DNA from: CALARM01 sp964431735
Lineage (GTDB): Bacteria > Vulcanimicrobiota > SpSt-956 > JAKJGF01
Reading direction: 5' to 3'
Length of the DNA: 64,000 nt
Assembly (NCBI GenBank): GCA_964431735.1
Contig: CAYSLJ010000011.1
Coordinates: forward strand, 1-64,000
Each line of letters opens with the position of its first letter. Within the stretch, counting starts at the first letter, position 1. Under the pieces are notes generated by a model. The model was given only the letters and a program-made list of their open reading frames with translations. It searched no databases and was not told where the DNA came from. Positions 24,558-33,874 of this stretch are shown piece after piece. Both the position numbers and the translations under genes were made by a program.

Positions 24558-25432
24558 AAGAATTGTGTACAAAAGCGGGATTACTTAAACCGATAAAAAT
24601 TGCAGTATCCTTTGCCCATGATCCTGAATTGCTTGATACACTGGTTAAAGCTACGGAAATAAACCTTGCTTCATTTACAATTATAGGACATGGAGATAAA
24701 ATAAAAGATTATCTAGGAGAAAAAATATCTGATTTTAATGTTATCCATGTAGAAGATGAAGATGAGGCGACTGAAAAAACTGTAGATCTTGTATATAACG
24801 GAGATGTTCATGGTATAATGAACGGCATTTCCCATCCGTCCAAATTTCTGCAGGCCATAAAAGAAAAGAAAAAAGAAAAGGGCAGAGTAAATTTCTTAAG
24901 TCATATAGGGCTTTTTGAGATACCTGGTTATGACAGAATAATATTTGTTACAGACGCAGGTATAAATATTGCACCCACCCTTTCCGACAAGGTTGAAATA
25001 CTGGAAAATGCCATAAAAACTGCAAACAAACTCGGTCTTGAGCAACCACTTGTAGCAATGATTACGCCTATAGAAAAAATAAATTACAAGGCTATGCCTT
25101 CAACAGTTGATGCATCTATAATAGCAAAGATGTCCAGTACCGGTCAGATAAAAAATGCCATAGTAGACGGCCCTCTGGCACTGGACAATGCCATATCGGA
25201 AAGAGCGGCAAAAATCAAAGGCATAAAAAGTCCTGTAGCAGGTAAAGCTGATATATTATTATTACATAATATAGAAACAGGAAATATTCTTTATAAAATT
25301 TTAACTTACTTTGCAAAGGCAAAAGTAGCAGCCTGTGTTGCAGGAGCAGATTTCCCTATTATATATCTGTCCAGAACAGACACATCTGAAACAAGACTGA
25401 AATCTATAGCTCTTGCCAAATTGCTTTATTAA
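24542..25432 (+). CDS. Ptb-like acyltransferase, second copy
   Basis: A 296-residue paralogue of the preceding gene, with matching blocks (MNGISHPSKFLQAI, SHIGLFEIPG, TDAGINIAP, DGPLALDNAIS, GKADILLLHNIETGN). At the substrate loop the first copy has GDIPTG where this one has GISHPS, so the copies may differ in substrate or activity. ATG 24542 has GGGAGGTGG in the end of the upstream gene, so the two are co-translated. A membrane protease gene starts two bases after its stop. Two adjacent PTA/PTB genes without a kinase are unusual. Confidence 0.82.
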   Translation: MFKTMKELCTKAGLLKPIKIAVSFAHDPELLDTLVKATEINLASFTIIGHGDKIKDYLGEKISDFNVIHVEDEDEATEKTVDLVYNGDVHGIMNGISHPSKFLQAIKEKKKEKGRVNFLSHIGLFEIPGYDRIIFVTDAGINIAPTLSDKVEILENAIKTANKLGLEQPLVAMITPIEKINYKAMPSTVDASIIAKMSSTGQIKNAIVDGPLALDNAISERAAKIKGIKSPVAGKADILLLHNIETGNILYKILTYFAKAKVAACVAGADFPIIYLSRTDTSETRLKSIALAKLLY

Positions 25433-25433
25433 T

Positions 25434-26216
25434 ATGGAAAATATGGAAACAAAAGATATAAAATTATTTGACTTTATCAGCATAAAAAGATTTTTCAATC
25501 TTGAAGAACTTGATTACAGACCTGTAATTGTAATGATAAGTGTTGCTCTGTGTCTTACAATAAACAGATTTATAGGCAGCGGTAATACCTTTGTATTTTT
25601 CTTCAAAAAATTTTACCCTTCAGCACCTCTTACATGGCAAGTGGAATTCTGGGCTACAATCTACTGGTCTTGTATGTGCTGTATATCTTATTTTATAATA
25701 CCGTCGATTATAACAAAAATTATCTTTAAAGAAAGTATATTTCAATATGGACTGAAGATAAAAGGTATAAGCAAACATCTCTGGATTTACACCAGTTTTT
25801 ACTTAATAGTTCTTATAGGAGTTCTTATAGCTTCTTTTCAGGAATCTTTCCTGAGAACCTATCCCTTTATTCAGCCACCTCCCGGAGAATGGAAATATTT
25901 TTTAATTTTCGAAGTATTTTACTGTTTACAGTTCTGTTTTCTGGAATTCTTTTTCCGGGGCTATATGATCTTCCAACTGGAAAAAAACTTTGGTATTTAT
26001 TCAATCTTTATGATGGTTGTGCCTTATTGCATGATTCATTTCCAGAAACCTTTTCTTGAAGCACTGGCATCTATCATAGCAGGTATAATACTTGGTATGA
26101 TAGCCTTAAGAACCCGTTCCATATTCTACGGTATTCTCATCCATTGTTCCGTAGCAATCAGTATGGATTTAGCTGCCTTAATAAAAAAGGATTATTTATT
26201 AATACTGTTTAGATAA
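25434..26216 (+). CDS. CPBP-family intramembrane protease (Abi/CAAX type 2)
   Basis: About 260 residues with six to seven hydrophobic helices. The CPBP motif region reads CFLEFFFRGYMIF (a single Glu-x3-Arg rather than the usual Glu-Glu-x3-Arg), then PYCMIHF and a later LIHCSVAISMD. These are the Glu/Arg and two His motifs of this glutamate-type membrane protease family. ATG 25434 sits two bases after the stop of the second Ptb-like gene with no ribosome site, so translation is probably by coupling. Functions in the family range from prenyl-protein processing to bacteriocin immunity; none is indicated here. Confidence 0.75.
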   Translation: MENMETKDIKLFDFISIKRFFNLEELDYRPVIVMISVALCLTINRFIGSGNTFVFFFKKFYPSAPLTWQVEFWATIYWSCMCCISYFIIPSIITKIIFKESIFQYGLKIKGISKHLWIYTSFYLIVLIGVLIASFQESFLRTYPFIQPPPGEWKYFLIFEVFYCLQFCFLEFFFRGYMIFQLEKNFGIYSIFMMVVPYCMIHFQKPFLEALASIIAGIILGMIALRTRSIFYGILIHCSVAISMDLAALIKKDYLLILFR

Positions 26217-26236
26217 TAAATAGCGAGGTCTTCAGA

Positions 26237-29200
26237 GTGAGTATAGAAAATCTTAGAAAACTTTTAGAGGAAAATCCGGAAAATCCTGATATTTATTATG
26301 ATATAGGGGAATATTACAGAGAAAACGGAATATTCTCCCACGCTATAGAACATTACAAACAGGCTATAGAACTGGATTTTAATTACGGCATGGCCTACAG
26401 TATGCTCATAGAATGCTACATAATGAATAATGAACTGGATAAAGCCATTGAACAATCTGAAATATTTCTGAGACTTTTTCCTGATGACAGTACAATGAAT
26501 TACAAAACAGGTGAACTTTACTGTGAAACAGGACAGTTCGACAGAGCCATAATTCATCTGCAAAAAGCCGCGTCTTCCCTCAGTCCTAATTTTGAAGTAT
26601 TTTATCGACTTGCTTCTGCCTATAAAGCACAGGGTATTCTGGACAAAGCTATAACTACATACCTTAAAGCAATAAATCTGCAGCCGTCCATGCCGCTGCC
26701 CTATCTGGGTCTTTCCAGTTGTTATATAGATCTGGAAGATTATTCCATGGGGCAGAAATATGCTTTAAAGGCAAAAGAACTCAATCCGAATTTAACCGGT
26801 GCCTATGGGAATCTCGGTATAATTTCAAGCAGAACAGGACAGATAGATGAAGCACTGAATTATCTCAGAGGAGCTCTTGAACTTGGTCTGGAAAATTCTT
26901 CCATATATATAGAACTCGGTAATATCAGTTTTTCACTGGAACAATATAAAGAAGCGGAAGAATATTATTTAAAAGCTCTTGAAATGAACGGAAATAATAT
27001 TGAATGTCACAACAATCTCGGCTATATCTATCACAGGGCAGGAGACCTTGACAGAGCTCTTATACACTACAGACAGGTTATAGATATGAATCCTGATTTT
27101 ACAGATTCATATATTAATATAGGTATAATCTTTAAATCCAGGGAAGAATATACCCTGGCCATTGAAAGTTTTGAACAGGCTATGAAGATTGAACCGGATA
27201 TTGATATTATCCATCTAAACCTGGGAGAGATTTATATGGCTGTAAATGAATTCGAGAAAGCCTATACTCACCTGGACACAGCCCTTAATCTGGGAGGACC
27301 GTCACCTTTTATATATAACCTGCTTGGTAGAATCTGGGAAAAAACCGGAGACATGAGCCATGCTCTTCAATATTACATGAAAGCCCAGGAATGCGATCCT
27401 TCCGATGGTGAAGCCTATATCAATCTTGGTAATATTTATTTGCTTCAGGGAGGCAGTACATCTTTAGCCATTAATAATTACCAGAAAGCTCTTGAGCTTA
27501 ATCCTGACAGAGTAGACGTCTATATCAAACTTGCAAATATATTTGTGGAACAGAATAAAACGGAAAAAGCTATAGATAATTATGTTACTGCCTTAAAAAT
27601 CGACCCTTTAAATCTGCATATACTGAACGAACTGGCACAGTTATATATAAGTGCAGATAATAAAAAAACTGCCATAGAACTATATGAAAGAATACTTTCA
27701 ATAAACCAGAATAATCCCGATATATTACTGATACTGGTAGATTTATATAGAGATATTGAAGATTATAACAGATGTGAAACACTGTATTTACAAATTCTTC
27801 AAATGGATCCTGAACATGTAAATGCTTTACATTATCTTGCAGATATATCAATGAAGAGAAATGATTATAACAGAGCCTTTGAATATTATCAAAAGATTAT
27901 ATTGAATAATACTCCCGATACAGGTATTTATATAAACGTCGGAACTATCTACAGGGTAAACGGAGATAATAATTCCGCCATACTTATGTGGACAAAAGCT
28001 CTGGAAGCAGAGCCAGATAATTATGAAGTATGCAGATGTCTTGCAAATCTTTATATAGAAGAAGATAACCTGGATATGGCTCTTCAGTTTGCAGAAAAAG
28101 TACTAAACAGCATTCCTGACGATCCTGATGCAAATTATATAGTAGGGACAAACTGTATCGAAACAGGCAATGACGACATGGCTTTCAGACATTTTCAAAT
28201 AGCATCTGAGAAAGGTTCTATTTATCCGGATCTCTATTCCAATCTGGCCGCACTTTACGAACAAAAAGGAGAGAACGATCTGGCTGTAGAGAACTACCTT
28301 ATAGCACTGGATCTGGATCCATATCATATACCTGCCCTGGAGGATCTTGGAAATCTCTATGAAAAAAACAACAGAATTGATGAAGCAATAGAATGTTTCC
28401 AGAAGGTTATTGAAATAGACAGAGAAAATTTTATAGTTTTCACAAAGCTCGGCGATATATATACCGGACTTAATCAACCGAATATAGCTGAAGAAAATTA
28501 CAAAACTGCACTGGAACTGAATCCAAAAGATGAAAACCTTAACCTTATTATGGGCAATATTTATTTTAATAAAGGCGATATTGAAGGAGCAATCAGTTGC
28601 TACCTGGAAGCATTGAAGTCATCACCTCACCATATGGAAGCCCATAGAGGACTGGCTTTATGCTCACAGGCAAATGAAGATTTTGATAAAGCTATCAGAC
28701 ACTATGAAATTGTTCTGGAACAGATACCCAAAGATAAGCAATCACTCCTTACCATCGGTAATATATATAAAATGCAGGGAAAATACGACCTGGCAATCCA
28801 TTATTACCAGAAACTCATATTTATTGAACCCGATAATCCCGATTATTATTATTCCCTCGGAAAAATCTATTTACTTTGCGGAGATGAAGAACAGGGAAAA
28901 ATTTATTTTCATCAGGCTCTGGATATGACTTCACCTGAAGATGAGACTGCCACGAAAATTTCAGAAGAGCTGGAAAACTTAAAAAGAATAGAAAGAGAAA
29001 CACTGGACAGTTATATAAAACAGGGAGTAACTTTTAAAGAACAGGGAGATCTTCTGGCTGCTATAGAACAATATGAACAGGCAGCAAAGATGGATAGGCA
29101 GAATGTCGAAATTTATAATAGCCTCTGTCTCCTTCATTATGAAACAGGTAATATGGAAGAATCTATTAATTATGCAAATATAATAATGGAAATAAATCCT

Positions 29201-29773
29201 GATTATCCCTGGGTCTATAATAATCTCGGAGCAATCTACAAGGATCTCGGGGAACCGAAAAAAGCAATAGAATATTACAGCAGAGCTATATCTATCGGTT
29301 TCGAAGCAGCATCGGTATTTGCATACTGTAATCTGGGACTCCTTTACTATGAAAATAAAAATTTTCCTGAAGCGGTGGAACACTATAAAAAAGCTATTGA
29401 AATCGACCCGTCTAACATTGTAGGTAATTATGAATTAGGTCTTTCTTACAATGCCATGGGTGACCTTGAAAAAGCTCTCTCACAGTATGAGAAAGTTATG
29501 GAATTAGAACCGAAAGATTGCTATGCTCACTATGCTTCCGGAAGGATTTATGCACAGCAGAATAATATAGATAAATCGGTAGAACATTTTGAAAAAGCCC
29601 TTCCTGAAGCGAAAAATTTACCGAAGATCCATTATGAGCTCGCCCTTGCCTATAAAAAACAGAATAAAAAAAGGGAAACTATAGAAAATCTGAAAAAATA
29701 TATAGAGCTCGATCCGGACGGTTCGGAAATAGAAAATGCAAAGACTTATTTGCAGGAATTGATTATAAATTGA
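26237..29773 (+). CDS. Very long TPR protein (about 33 repeats)
   Basis: A 1178-residue protein made almost entirely of 34-residue TPR units (pattern ALELNPDxxxxYxNLGxIY) from end to end, with a short low-similarity linker near 910-930. There is no signal peptide, TM segment or catalytic domain. It should form a superhelical scaffold for protein assembly in the cytoplasm. The start is GTG 26237 with a GCGAGG site. It follows the CPBP protease by 20 bases and precedes a HEAT/response-regulator protein. Similar long TPR proteins occur in multicellular or gliding bacteria and in several candidate phyla. The partner is unknown. Confidence 0.9.
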   Translation: MSIENLRKLLEENPENPDIYYDIGEYYRENGIFSHAIEHYKQAIELDFNYGMAYSMLIECYIMNNELDKAIEQSEIFLRLFPDDSTMNYKTGELYCETGQFDRAIIHLQKAASSLSPNFEVFYRLASAYKAQGILDKAITTYLKAINLQPSMPLPYLGLSSCYIDLEDYSMGQKYALKAKELNPNLTGAYGNLGIISSRTGQIDEALNYLRGALELGLENSSIYIELGNISFSLEQYKEAEEYYLKALEMNGNNIECHNNLGYIYHRAGDLDRALIHYRQVIDMNPDFTDSYINIGIIFKSREEYTLAIESFEQAMKIEPDIDIIHLNLGEIYMAVNEFEKAYTHLDTALNLGGPSPFIYNLLGRIWEKTGDMSHALQYYMKAQECDPSDGEAYINLGNIYLLQGGSTSLAINNYQKALELNPDRVDVYIKLANIFVEQNKTEKAIDNYVTALKIDPLNLHILNELAQLYISADNKKTAIELYERILSINQNNPDILLILVDLYRDIEDYNRCETLYLQILQMDPEHVNALHYLADISMKRNDYNRAFEYYQKIILNNTPDTGIYINVGTIYRVNGDNNSAILMWTKALEAEPDNYEVCRCLANLYIEEDNLDMALQFAEKVLNSIPDDPDANYIVGTNCIETGNDDMAFRHFQIASEKGSIYPDLYSNLAALYEQKGENDLAVENYLIALDLDPYHIPALEDLGNLYEKNNRIDEAIECFQKVIEIDRENFIVFTKLGDIYTGLNQPNIAEENYKTALELNPKDENLNLIMGNIYFNKGDIEGAISCYLEALKSSPHHMEAHRGLALCSQANEDFDKAIRHYEIVLEQIPKDKQSLLTIGNIYKMQGKYDLAIHYYQKLIFIEPDNPDYYYSLGKIYLLCGDEEQGKIYFHQALDMTSPEDETATKISEELENLKRIERETLDSYIKQGVTFKEQGDLLAAIEQYEQAAKMDRQNVEIYNSLCLLHYETGNMEESINYANIIMEINPDYPWVYNNLGAIYKDLGEPKKAIEYYSRAISIGFEAASVFAYCNLGLLYYENKNFPEAVEHYKKAIEIDPSNIVGNYELGLSYNAMGDLEKALSQYEKVMELEPKDCYAHYASGRIYAQQNNIDKSVEHFEKALPEAKNLPKIHYELALAYKKQNKKRETIENLKKYIELDPDGSEIENAKTYLQELIIN

Positions 29774-29815
29774 CAGGGACAGAGATTGACAGGATTACAG
29801 GGATTAAAAGGATTA
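29766..29815. repeat. ACAGG-type short repeat tract
   Basis: Imperfect repetition of TTGACAGGGACAGAG / TTGACAGGATTACAGG, beginning at the last codons of the TPR gene. Resembles the ACAGGATT tracts found in many bacterial intergenic regions. Confidence 0.5.
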
Positions 29816-29931
29816 TATGAGAATAGTGACGAGTGACGCGTAATAAGAGGTGCAATGATGAACGATTAATTATTATTTCAAATATGGTATAGTATGTTAT
29901 GTAATGTTATAATATAACAGAGTAATATCAG

Positions 29932-29966
29932 TGAGCAGTGAGTAGACTGCATTACTCACTGACGAT
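29932..29966. repeat. GTGAGCA-type heptad array (5 units)
   Basis: GTGAGCA, GTGAGTA, GACTGCA, TTACTCA, CTGACGA in 7-base register. The two halves are partly inverted, giving a potential hairpin. With the array at 30024-30051 it makes up much of the 303-base gap before the HEAT/REC gene. Confidence 0.55.
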
Positions 29967-30023
29967 ATATTTTATATAAAAGAAGGTGAAATAAAGAGAA
30001 TTTATTTATATGACAAATCCTCC

Positions 30024-30051
30024 CGTTACGCATCACGCGTTACCTGTCACG
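30024..30051. repeat. CGTNACG heptad array (4 units)
   Basis: CGTTACG, CATCACG, CGTTACC, TGTCACG, ending 25 bases before the HEAT/REC gene. Confidence 0.75.
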
Positions 30052-30076
30052 ATAAATAATATCTCATACATATTTT

Positions 30077-31483
30077 ATGGAAGAAAAAATAAATGAATTA
30101 ATCAATCAATTAGACAGTAAAGACAGTAAAGCAAGGAAAGAAGCAATATGGCTTCTGGGCAAACTCGGAAATATAAAAGCTCTTGAACCTTTAGCAAATT
30201 CACTCTTAAAAGATGAAAATGCATCAATACGCGAACTTTCTGCCAAAGCACTGGGAGATCTGGGAAGTACGGAAGCCACCAGATTTCTCTGTGAAGCCAT
30301 TAAAGACCAGAGCCCCGGCGTACAGCGCCAGGTTGTTATTGCTCTCGGAAAGCTTAACGACAGAAGAGCTGTCGAGCACCTGGAAAAGGTAGCGGAAGAG
30401 CCGGCCATAAAGGTAGAAGTAGCTCAATCACTCGCATTACTCGGCAAAACAGAAGCTCTAATAAATGCCATAAGAGATAAAAATCCTGTCATAGCAGCAA
30501 GAGCATGTGAAGCAGCAGGTATTGTTAAAATACAGGAAATCACTCCTGTATTGATAGAAGTTCTTTCCTGCGAAGAATGGAAGATCAGAAGAAATGCCAC
30601 TGAAACCCTGGGGAAATTGAGGGAAAAAAATGCCATAGAACCGATATTAAACATACTCCTTAACGATGAAAGCTATGAAACAAGAAGCATTGCAGCAGAA
30701 GCTCTTGGGAAAATAGGTGATGCCGCATGTCTGAACAGCCTCTTAAAAGGTCTTCAGGACCCTCACTGGGAAGTAAGAAAAAATGCTGCAGAAGCACTGG
30801 GAAAAATAGGAGATAAGAAAGCATCTCCTCACTTGATTAAAGCCCTGAAGGACCCTGACTGGAATACAAGGTTTAATGCTCTGAATTCACTGGGTCTTTT
30901 AAATGATACTCACGCAGGGGAATCTATAATAGAAGCTCTTAAAGATGAAAGCAAAAATGTCCGCAGCCAGGCAGCAAAAGTGCTCGCCGAACTGTGGAAA
31001 TCAGATGCAAGAGAGCCCATTCTCGCGCATCTTGAAGAAGAAAGTGACCAGTGGGTCAAAAGTTATATAGCACAGATAATGGAAGAACTGCCCAAGGAAG
31101 ACAGCAAAAAATACAAAGCTTTACTCGTAGATGACGATAAATTTATATCGAAACTGCTGAAACAGACCTTCGAGCTGGAAGGTTTTATCGTTGAAAATGC
31201 CGGTAACGGTAAAGAAGCTCTCGTGAAAGCCCACGACTTTTTACCTGATATAATAGTAATGGATATTATGATGCCTGAAATGGACGGATGGGAAGTATGT
31301 GAACAGCTTAAATTAAACCCCAGGACAGGAACAATACCAATTGTCATACTCACTGCAAAATCACAGGATAAAGATATTGTGAAAAGCAGGTCTCTTGGTG
31401 TGGCCCATTACTTCTCAAAACCTTTTGACTCGGTGGAATTAATAAAAGCAGTGAAAAATATTTTAAGTGCAATTAAAGGGTAA
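30077..31483 (+). CDS. HEAT-repeat protein fused to a response-regulator receiver domain
   Basis: A 468-residue protein. Residues ~1-340 hold about ten HEAT/PBS-lyase-like repeats (pattern ALGKIGDxxAxxxLxxALxDxxxxVRxxA). Residues 346-468 form a complete REC domain: acidic pair LLVDDDK, phospho-acceptor Asp396 in VMDIMMPEMDG, Thr426 and Lys448 (FSKPF). Phosphorylation would be expected to change what the HEAT scaffold binds. No histidine kinase is in the window. ATG 30077 lacks a visible ribosome site and is preceded by heptad repeats. It lies between a giant TPR protein and a TPR-FHA-like membrane protein. Domains are firm; function is inferred. Confidence 0.9.
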   Translation: MEEKINELINQLDSKDSKARKEAIWLLGKLGNIKALEPLANSLLKDENASIRELSAKALGDLGSTEATRFLCEAIKDQSPGVQRQVVIALGKLNDRRAVEHLEKVAEEPAIKVEVAQSLALLGKTEALINAIRDKNPVIAARACEAAGIVKIQEITPVLIEVLSCEEWKIRRNATETLGKLREKNAIEPILNILLNDESYETRSIAAEALGKIGDAACLNSLLKGLQDPHWEVRKNAAEALGKIGDKKASPHLIKALKDPDWNTRFNALNSLGLLNDTHAGESIIEALKDESKNVRSQAAKVLAELWKSDAREPILAHLEEESDQWVKSYIAQIMEELPKEDSKKYKALLVDDDKFISKLLKQTFELEGFIVENAGNGKEALVKAHDFLPDIIVMDIMMPEMDGWEVCEQLKLNPRTGTIPIVILTAKSQDKDIVKSRSLGVAHYFSKPFDSVELIKAVKNILSAIKG

Positions 31484-31493
31484 GAAGTGAATA

Positions 31494-31546
31494 GTGTTGA
31501 AGGTTGAGAATTGAAATCAACCATAAACTCTCAACTCTCAACCATA
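31494..31546. repeat. GTTGA / TCTCAAC inverted heptads
   Basis: GTGTTGA, AGGTTGA, GAATTGA at 31494-31514 face AACTCTC, AACTCTC, AACCATA at 31526-31546, giving an imperfect hairpin with both arms in 7-base steps. It lies just after the HEAT/REC stop. Confidence 0.6.
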
Positions 31547-31582
31547 TAATATGGAAGTTGGCTGCAGATAAAATCCCTTGCA

Positions 31583-33874
31583 GTGAATAATAAGGACAGA
31601 GACATGACAGGTAAAAAGATATGTTTACTGTGTATTATAATATTAATTTTCTCCTCTATTTTCTGTTCTGGTCAGGAAAAAACAACCCTGCTGGACCAGG
31701 AAATTCAGAAACATTTTAATCAGGCCCAGGTTTTTATAGATACAAGAAATTACAAAGATGCCCTGGAAGAATACAGGAAGATTTTTACCCTGAACAGTGA
31801 CTGCCTTGAAGCCCATCAGAAATATGTGGACTGTATGTACGAATATACAGACAAAAATCTCAAGGAAGCTTTCACCTTTTATAGAAAACAGATAAAAAAA
31901 GATAAAGATACTGTTCCCGTATGGTATCTTGGACTCGGCTACTGTTATAAAAAAACAGGCAATGATACGATGGCACAGGACAACTGGCAAAAAGCTATCA
32001 ATCTTTTAAAAGCACAGAAAAAATATGACTTATTTGAAATATATTATAATTTTGCAAAAGATAATGGTATTTTACTGAATAGAACCGATGTAGTTCCTAT
32101 ATACTACCCGGTATCAGGAGCAATAATATTATTCATCATTATTGCCCTTGTTGTACGTTACTATCTCAGAAAAAAAGTTATGGAAAAACTTATAAAACTG
32201 GAAGGCTCCTTTGAAGTATTTGATCCCCGCGGGTTCAAGAGATATATGCTGGATTGCACAGATAAAAAACTCTTTCAGAAATACGGTGACACAATCAGAA
32301 TAGGGTCAAAAAAAGGTTGTGACATAATGCTGAAAATAAAAGATGAAGATAAGGTATATGCCATACTGGAAGCGGAAAAAATAGGGGAACAGAACATGAT
32401 TACGGTAAGAACTACATCTGATGATGTGGAAATGTTTCTGGAAGTTCCTAAAAGCAGATATACTCCCGATGATATGATAAAACTCCCCTTTAAAGGGAGC
32501 CCTCTCTGGGATAAAGATATAATAAATATCAAAGACTACAGAATTTTTTATCATAATGTAAAGCTCGGCAAAAGGCTCTGGAAGGATTATCCGGAATCCG
32601 CAAAAGGTTTTCTCTTCGTAGATCCCGATACTCCTCAGGAGGTAGAATTGCCTGACATGGCCATTCTTCAGTCAAAACTGGTTCCTGAAGAAGATCAGCT
32701 TTATAATCCCTATGAAGATCTGAGCAAAACCGTTAAAACTATCATAACTAAAGTTGAAAATAACAGAGAAGAAGAACCTGAATATGACTTTGAACCTATG
32801 GATGAAAAATACATAATGGAAATATTGCCTCCTTCAGAAAAAGAAGGGAACAGTGATGTCCTGACATATAAAACGGATGAGGAAGAAGAGGAATATTATT
32901 ACGATGAAGATATTTCCTTACCGGAACAGCATAAAACAGATGATATACTTTCATATCCTGTTGATGATAATGAAGAAGTCGAAGAAGATTATGAATTTGA
33001 AGAAACACCTGTCCCTGAACAGGAAAAAAGTGAATATGTTCTTTCATACCCCGCCGAAGAAGATGATGAATATGAAATGGATGTGCTTGCACCGGTCGAA
33101 GCAGGTAAAAAACCCGGCGCAGATGTACTTACATACAGTACCGAAGAAGATTTAGCAGATGAAGAATACGAATTTGAAGAAATCCCGGAAGAAACAAATA
33201 AAAGTGATGATATGCTGTCTTATCCTGTTCCGACTGAAGAAGAAGACGAAATGTTAGCCTATGCGGAAACAGAGCAGGAAGAGAGTAAAGAGAAAGAGCC
33301 GGAATCTATGGAACTTCTGGAACATTATCCGACTCATCTCCAGAAAATAAATACTAAACTGGATCTTATACCATATGAAGAAGAGAAAAATTCAGTTTCA
33401 ATGGATCTTACAGGAATAGAATTATCTTCTCATGGAGAAGTTCTCTGTGGAATTCAGGATATAGAAATAGAGAAAAAAAATGAAGATATTGAAGATATTC
33501 CAGGTATATGTCTCGAATTCTCAACACCTCTTCACCTGCAGAATTCTCCTGGAAATACTGTGGTTTCACTTGATTTTTCAGATCTTGAAGAATATGAAGA
33601 AAAAGAAATCATACAGGTTTCTTCGTTAATTATAGATGATTTTCCTGAAGAAGAAGAGGAAATCGAGATATCTGCTAAAAAATCTTCGGAAGAAAAAAAG
33701 GTTAAGAAAAAAATCAGAAAAAAAACCAGAGATGATAAACACATAGAAGATTCTCCAGTAGAACAAAAGAAAATCAATATATCCACTAAAAAATCTTCGG
33801 AAGGGAAAAAAGTAATGATTATGGAGAGCAAAAAGGTAAACAAGAAAAAAAAAGAAAAAGATGAACGTAAGTAA
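31583..33874 (+). CDS. TPR-TM-FHA-like membrane protein with acidic repeats
   Basis: A 763-residue protein. It has a signal peptide (~10-30), then TPR-like helices (~40-150) that should lie outside the cytoplasm, and a TM helix (~176-195). A cytoplasmic beta-rich domain (~205-335) contains IRIGSKKGCDIML and resembles an FHA phosphothreonine reader. Next comes a Glu/Tyr-rich region (~395-570) repeating short motifs such as DILSYPV, YVLSYPA and DVLTYST about every 40 residues, then a Lys-rich tail. The FHA match lacks some typical residues and is moderate. The start is GTG 31583, or ATG 31604. The next gene overlaps its end by 14 bases. The design suggests a transmembrane signalling scaffold. 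Confidence 0.65.
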   Translation: MNNKDRDMTGKKICLLCIIILIFSSIFCSGQEKTTLLDQEIQKHFNQAQVFIDTRNYKDALEEYRKIFTLNSDCLEAHQKYVDCMYEYTDKNLKEAFTFYRKQIKKDKDTVPVWYLGLGYCYKKTGNDTMAQDNWQKAINLLKAQKKYDLFEIYYNFAKDNGILLNRTDVVPIYYPVSGAIILFIIIALVVRYYLRKKVMEKLIKLEGSFEVFDPRGFKRYMLDCTDKKLFQKYGDTIRIGSKKGCDIMLKIKDEDKVYAILEAEKIGEQNMITVRTTSDDVEMFLEVPKSRYTPDDMIKLPFKGSPLWDKDIINIKDYRIFYHNVKLGKRLWKDYPESAKGFLFVDPDTPQEVELPDMAILQSKLVPEEDQLYNPYEDLSKTVKTIITKVENNREEEPEYDFEPMDEKYIMEILPPSEKEGNSDVLTYKTDEEEEEYYYDEDISLPEQHKTDDILSYPVDDNEEVEEDYEFEETPVPEQEKSEYVLSYPAEEDDEYEMDVLAPVEAGKKPGADVLTYSTEEDLADEEYEFEEIPEETNKSDDMLSYPVPTEEEDEMLAYAETEQEESKEKEPESMELLEHYPTHLQKINTKLDLIPYEEEKNSVSMDLTGIELSSHGEVLCGIQDIEIEKKNEDIEDIPGICLEFSTPLHLQNSPGNTVVSLDFSDLEEYEEKEIIQVSSLIIDDFPEEEEEIEISAKKSSEEKKVKKKIRKKTRDDKHIEDSPVEQKKINISTKKSSEGKKVMIMESKKVNKKKKEKDERK

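Noticed and set aside
24542..25432. Second Ptb-like gene as a pseudogene
   Set aside because: The frame is intact with its own GGGAGGTGG site and conserved blocks. It looks diverged, not decayed.
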